Shown here piece by piece: positions 61,078 through 64,000 of a stretch of DNA of 64,000 bases. The DNA comes from Azonexus sp. (GTDB taxonomy: Bacteria; Pseudomonadota; Gammaproteobacteria; Burkholderiales; Rhodocyclaceae): positions 1 through 64,000 of the forward strand of contig JAUYEI010000128.1 of NCBI GenBank assembly GCA_030691385.1, written 5' to 3'. The first letter of the stretch is position 1; each line of letters starts with the position of its first letter. Below the pieces are notes generated by a model that worked only from the letters and a program-made list of their open reading frames with translations, was not told where the DNA came from and searched no databases. The position numbers and the translations under genes were made by a program.

Positions 61078-61971
61078 ATGTCCATTTTCATCAATAAAAA
61101 CACCCGCATCATTACCCAGGGCATCACCGGCAAGACCGGCCAGTTCCATACGGAAAAGTGCCAGGAATACGCCAACGGCAAGGAATGCTTCGTTGCCGGC
61201 GTGAACCCGAAGAAGGCTGGCGAAAGCATCTTCAACATTCCTATCTTCGGTTCCGTCAAGGAAGCCGCGGCCGAAACCGGCGCCACCGTTTCCGTCATCT
61301 ACGTGCCGCCCCCGGGTGCTGCCGCTGCCATCTGGGAAGCCGTTGAAGCCGACCTCGATCTGGCCATCTGCATCACCGAAGGCATCCCGGTTCGCGACAT
61401 GCTGATCCTGCGCAACAAGATGAAGGCCAAGGAAGCCGCCGGTGGCAAGAAGACCCTGCTGCTCGGCCCGAACTGCCCTGGCCTGATCACCCCGGACGAA
61501 GTGAAGATCGGCATCATGCCGGGTCACATCCACCGCAAGGGCCGCATCGGCGTCGTTTCCCGTTCCGGCACCCTGACCTACGAAGCCGTCGGCCAGCTGA
61601 CCGAAATCGGTCTCGGCCAGTCGTCGGCCGTCGGTATCGGTGGTGACCCGATCAACGGTCTCAAGCACATCGACGTCATGAAGGCTTTCAACGACGATCC
61701 GGATACCGACGCGGTCATCATGATCGGCGAAATCGGTGGTCCTGACGAAGCCGAAGCCGCCATGTGGTGCAAGGAAAACATGAAGAAGCCGATCGTCGGC
61801 TTCATCGCCGGTGTCACCGCACCGGCCGGCAAGCGCATGGGTCACGCTGGTGCCCTGATCTCCGGCGGTGCCGACACGGCTGATGCCAAGCTCGCCATCA
61901 TGGAAGAGTGTGGTTTCACCGTGACGCGCAACCCGTCCGAAATGGCCAGGCTGCTCAAGGCCTTGCTGTAA
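61078..61971 (+). CDS. sucD: Succinyl-CoA ligase alpha subunit SucD
   Basis: This 297-residue protein begins MSIFINKNTRIITQGITGKTGQFHTEKC. It has a CoA-binding Rossmann domain (VSVIYVPPPGAAAAIWEAVE), LLGPNCPGLITPDEVKIGIMPG, and the phospho-histidine in AGVTAPAGKRMGHAGALI. It forms a heterodimer or heterotetramer with SucC. A strong terminator follows. Confidence 0.97.
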   Translation: MSIFINKNTRIITQGITGKTGQFHTEKCQEYANGKECFVAGVNPKKAGESIFNIPIFGSVKEAAAETGATVSVIYVPPPGAAAAIWEAVEADLDLAICITEGIPVRDMLILRNKMKAKEAAGGKKTLLLGPNCPGLITPDEVKIGIMPGHIHRKGRIGVVSRSGTLTYEAVGQLTEIGLGQSSAVGIGGDPINGLKHIDVMKAFNDDPDTDAVIMIGEIGGPDEAEAAMWCKENMKKPIVGFIAGVTAPAGKRMGHAGALISGGADTADAKLAIMEECGFTVTRNPSEMARLLKALL

Positions 61972-61991
61972 AATTCGAGCCTGGCTCAACT

Positions 61992-62024
61992 AAAAAGACG
62001 GGCCATGAGCCCGTCTTTTTTTTG
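61992..62024 (+). terminator. Intrinsic terminator after sucCD
   Basis: AAAAAGACGGGC-CATGA-GCCCGTCTTTTTTTT is a perfect stem followed by eight T residues, 20 bp past the sucD stop. Confidence 0.95.
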
Positions 62025-62052
62025 TCCGGCCAAGCCGGGCGTGGATTGAAAC

Positions 62053-62754
62053 ATGGAACTCGATTTCACCTCCGCCGTTTTCTGGGCCGCTGTCGGCCAG
62101 ATCATCCTGATCGACATCGTGCTCTCCGGCGACAACGCCGTGGTCATCGCACTGGCCTGCCGCAACCTGTCGCCGGAGCAGCGCAAAACAGGCATTTTCT
62201 GGGGCGTCGCCGGCGCCGTGAGCCTGCGCGTCGTGCTCACGGTGTTTGCCGCGCTGGTCATGAACCTGCCGTGGCTCAAACTCGTCGGCGGCCTGTTGCT
62301 GGTGTGGATCGCCGTCAAGCTCATGTTGCCGGAGGATGAGGAGGGGCATGATATCGAGTCTTCGGGGAATCTCTGGGGCGCTGTCAAGACCATTGTGGTC
62401 GCCGATTTCGTCATGAGCCTCGACAACGTGATTGCCGTTGCTGGCGCCGCCCAGGGCAGTCTGGCCTTGCTCCTTTTCGGGCTGGCCGTCAGCATTCCGC
62501 TGATCGTCTGGTCGAGCCAGCTGATCCTGCACTGGATGGAGCGTTTTCCGTCCATCGTCCTGTTTGGTGCCGCTTTGCTCGGCTACGTTGCCGGGCAAAT
62601 GATTTTTTCCGATCCTGGCGTCATCGCCATCCTGCCGCAACTGCCGGAATGGTCGGCCAAGGCGGCCGGAATCGTTGGTGCCTTGCTGGTTGTTTTTGTC
62701 GGCCGCTGGCTTGAGCGGCGGGCTCTTGCACGGCAGGACGTGACCATCGTTTAG
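62053..62754 (+). CDS. TerC family integral membrane protein (YjbE-like)
   Basis: This 233-residue protein has about seven membrane helices and the TerC family acidic motifs: ILIDIVLSGDNAVVIALACRNL near residue 25 and VADFVMSLDNVIAVAGAAQG near 125, with the paired Asp-Asn residues. TerC/YjbE proteins are linked to metal (Mn2+) export and to metalation of exported enzymes. It is 10 bp upstream of the cyclodeaminase-family gene. Confidence 0.9.
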   Translation: MELDFTSAVFWAAVGQIILIDIVLSGDNAVVIALACRNLSPEQRKTGIFWGVAGAVSLRVVLTVFAALVMNLPWLKLVGGLLLVWIAVKLMLPEDEEGHDIESSGNLWGAVKTIVVADFVMSLDNVIAVAGAAQGSLALLLFGLAVSIPLIVWSSQLILHWMERFPSIVLFGAALLGYVAGQMIFSDPGVIAILPQLPEWSAKAAGIVGALLVVFVGRWLERRALARQDVTIV

Positions 62755-62764
62755 GGAGCACATC

Positions 62765-63721
62765 GTGGCCTTGTTTCTTTCGGAAAATGACGTAAAAAAC
62801 CTGTTGACCGTGGAAATGGCGCTCGAAGCTGTCGAATCGGCGCAACGCGACCTGGCCAACGGTCTGGCGCAGGATACGCCGCGGGCGCGCAGCCGCTTGC
62901 CGCAGACGACGCTGCATATCCTGCAGGGCGCCCTCCCGGCGCAAGGCGTGATCGGCTACAAGGCTTACACGAGCAACAAGAGCGGCAACCGTTTTCTGGT
63001 CCATTTGTTCGATGCCGCGACGGGGCAGCTCAAGGCGATCATCGCGGCCGACTATCTGGGCATGATCCGCACCGGTGCGGCGAGCGGTGTCGCGGCCCGC
63101 TGGCTGGCGCGGCCCGACGCCAGCGTGGCCGGCGTGTTTGGATCAGGCTGGCAGGCCGAAGGCCATGTCCGGGCCATCTGCGCCGCCCTGCCACTGGAGC
63201 GCGTCAAGGTATTCGGCCGGAAGGCCGACAAATTGCAGGATTTTTGCCGGCGCCTGAGCGAAACGACGGGTATTGCCGTCGAGCCGGCCGCAAGTGCCGA
63301 AGAAACCGTGCGCGGCAGTGATGTCATCGGGACGGTGACGACGGCGGCGCAGCCTTTGTTCGACGCCGCCTGGCTCGAGCCCGGGGTGCATATCAATGCC
63401 GCCGGTTCCAATTCGCTGATTCGTCAGGAGTTGTCCGAGGCAGCCGTCAGGCGCTGCGACCTGATTACGGTCGATGCAGTGCCGACGGCGCTGGCCGAGG
63501 CTGGCGACCTGTTGCCCCTGCTGGAGAAAGGCCGCCTGCACGCCAGGCAACTGGTGGAACTGGGCGAGGTGATAGTCGGACGCCACGCCGGGCGAGTGTC
63601 GGCCGAACAGATCACGCTGTTCGAGTCGCAGGGGATGGCCATTCAGGATCTTGCCGTGGCGCTGCGGGTGCTGGCCGCCGCCGAAGCAAAAGGCTTGGGC
63701 CAGACTATCCCCATGGAATGA
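62765..63721 (+). CDS. Ornithine cyclodeaminase / mu-crystallin family protein
   Basis: This 318-residue protein starts with GTG at 62765 after GGGAG. The family layout is an N-terminal dimer/substrate domain (FLSENDVKNLLTVEMALEAVE, ANGLAQDTPRARSRLP, GYKAYTS) and an NAD-binding Rossmann fold (VAGVFGSGWQAEGHVRAICAALPLERVKVFGR), then HINAAGSNSLIRQEL. It may be ornithine cyclodeaminase, an alanine dehydrogenase or an imine reductase; the family cannot be subdivided by eye. A weak match to the 42-bp repeat lies at its 5' end. Confidence 0.87.
   Translation: MALFLSENDVKNLLTVEMALEAVESAQRDLANGLAQDTPRARSRLPQTTLHILQGALPAQGVIGYKAYTSNKSGNRFLVHLFDAATGQLKAIIAADYLGMIRTGAASGVAARWLARPDASVAGVFGSGWQAEGHVRAICAALPLERVKVFGRKADKLQDFCRRLSETTGIAVEPAASAEETVRGSDVIGTVTTAAQPLFDAAWLEPGVHINAAGSNSLIRQELSEAAVRRCDLITVDAVPTALAEAGDLLPLLEKGRLHARQLVELGEVIVGRHAGRVSAEQITLFESQGMAIQDLAVALRVLAAAEAKGLGQTIPME
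62778..62818 (-). repeat. Possible diverged 42-bp repeat at the 5' end of the cyclodeaminase gene
   Basis: The minus strand reads CCATTTCCACGGTCAACAGG then TTTTTTACGTCATTTTCCG. The left half is a good match. The encoded residues fit the normal family N-terminus, so this may be coincidence. Confidence 0.35.
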
Positions 63722-63923
63722 GGTTTGACCGAAACCTTGCGACAAGTAAGAATGTCACGGTTTTGTGTCTCCAAAACGATTGGGGGACGGCCATCGGCGG
63801 AGGGGAAATGTTCGGGGCAGCGTATGGAAAAGCAGATCAATGTCGCCGGATGCGAGTTGTTCCGCTGGCGCTGCACGTCGAAAAGTCGGCCCCGGGCACA
63901 TGTTCTTCAATCAGGTTTGCCCG

Positions 63924-64000
63924 ATGAGGCTGGCCGATGCCCTGGAAATGGTGATGCGCACCGATCCGGGCATGATCCGTTCGCACAACGAAGATGCTGT
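63924..64000 (+). CDS. PP2C-type serine/threonine phosphatase (partial, 5' end)
   Basis: From the ATG at 63924 the frame reads MRLADALEMVMRTDPGMIRSHNEDAV to the end of the window. DxGxxRxxNED is the N-terminal metal-binding motif of PP2C/Stp1 phosphatases, which dephosphorylate targets of Hanks-type kinases. Only 25 codons are present. The preceding 200 bp contain no recognisable gene. Confidence 0.75.
   Translation, partial: MRLADALEMVMRTDPGMIRSHNEDA

Noticed and set aside
63825-64000. Open frame starting MEKQINVAGCELFRW
   Set aside because: It overlaps the PP2C start in another frame, has no recognisable domain, and the PP2C motif in the competing frame is clear.

Overview
The window looks like chromosomal DNA of a GC-rich betaproteobacterium, most likely Rhodocyclales (Dechloromonas/Azonexus-like). 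This is inferred from gene content and order: kdsD-kdsC-lptC-lptA, mlaFEDACB followed by an ABC-2 transporter, ibaG and murA, a compact his cluster running into tatABC, sucCD, paired PHB phasins, and a chromosomal integron beside hrpA. No rRNA, tRNA or CRISPR array was recognised.

Layout. 1-4.8 kb is the attI-proximal end of a gene-cassette array. Its genes are mostly on the minus strand and are separated by closely related attC sites. It encodes an HNH nuclease, an RhlB-like glycosyltransferase, a NERD/zinc-finger protein, small membrane proteins and a duplicated 243-bp mini-cassette. The integron integrase (4.9-5.9 kb, +) points the other way. 5.9-11.5 kb holds hrpA, an EI24-type membrane protein and a CinA-N/MoaB-fold protein. 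11.6-15.7 kb (-) holds two phasins and the LPS supply/transport genes lptA, lptC, kdsC and kdsD. A CPA2/Kef-type antiporter follows (+). 17.8-36.0 kb is an MSHA-like type IV pilus locus: a pilin with a sigma54-type promoter, a membrane histidine kinase, and a long minus-strand operon. That operon runs from an NtrC-family regulator through mshM, L, N, E, G, I, J, a small exported protein, two minor-pilin-like proteins and a class III adenylate cyclase. 36.1-42.8 kb (+) is the Mla phospholipid-transport cluster plus an ABC-2 transporter, ibaG and murA, followed by a cold-shock gene. 43.4-53.3 kb is his-HIT-tat. It is interrupted by a split chromate transporter pair, a CZB protein and an inverted hisC. 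53.3-64 kb holds a class II amidotransferase, a HtrA-type protease, a NIF3 protein, a FimV-like protein, a FAH-family hydrolase, a MATE exporter, sucCD, a TerC protein, an ornithine-cyclodeaminase-family enzyme and the start of a PP2C phosphatase.

Most notable signal. A short interspersed repeat of about 42 bp recurs in both orientations across the whole window. Its consensus is roughly ACTYCCACGGTCAACCGG, then an A/T run, then GGCCAAAATCGAAATCC. I count 12 clear copies, three of which are more diverged or partial, plus three weak candidates. Copies lie inside coding sequences in several reading frames (hisC, tatC, mlaB, mshI, mshN), supply stop and start codons at gene junctions (hisD/chrA, hisF/hisI), sit in intergenic regions, and are carried inside both copies of the duplicated integron mini-cassette. 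Other palindromic insertions are present: a 150-bp in-frame element in hrpA, a 167-bp cruciform in a cassette gene, and a 235-bp element with perfect 17-bp terminal inverted repeats at 56.1 kb.

How the genes work together. The histidine kinase and the NtrC-type regulator flank the pilus locus, and the main pilin has a GG-N10-GC promoter, which suggests PilS/PilR-like sigma54 control. The mla, lpt, kds and murA genes serve envelope biogenesis. The integron supplies a local, exchangeable gene pool.
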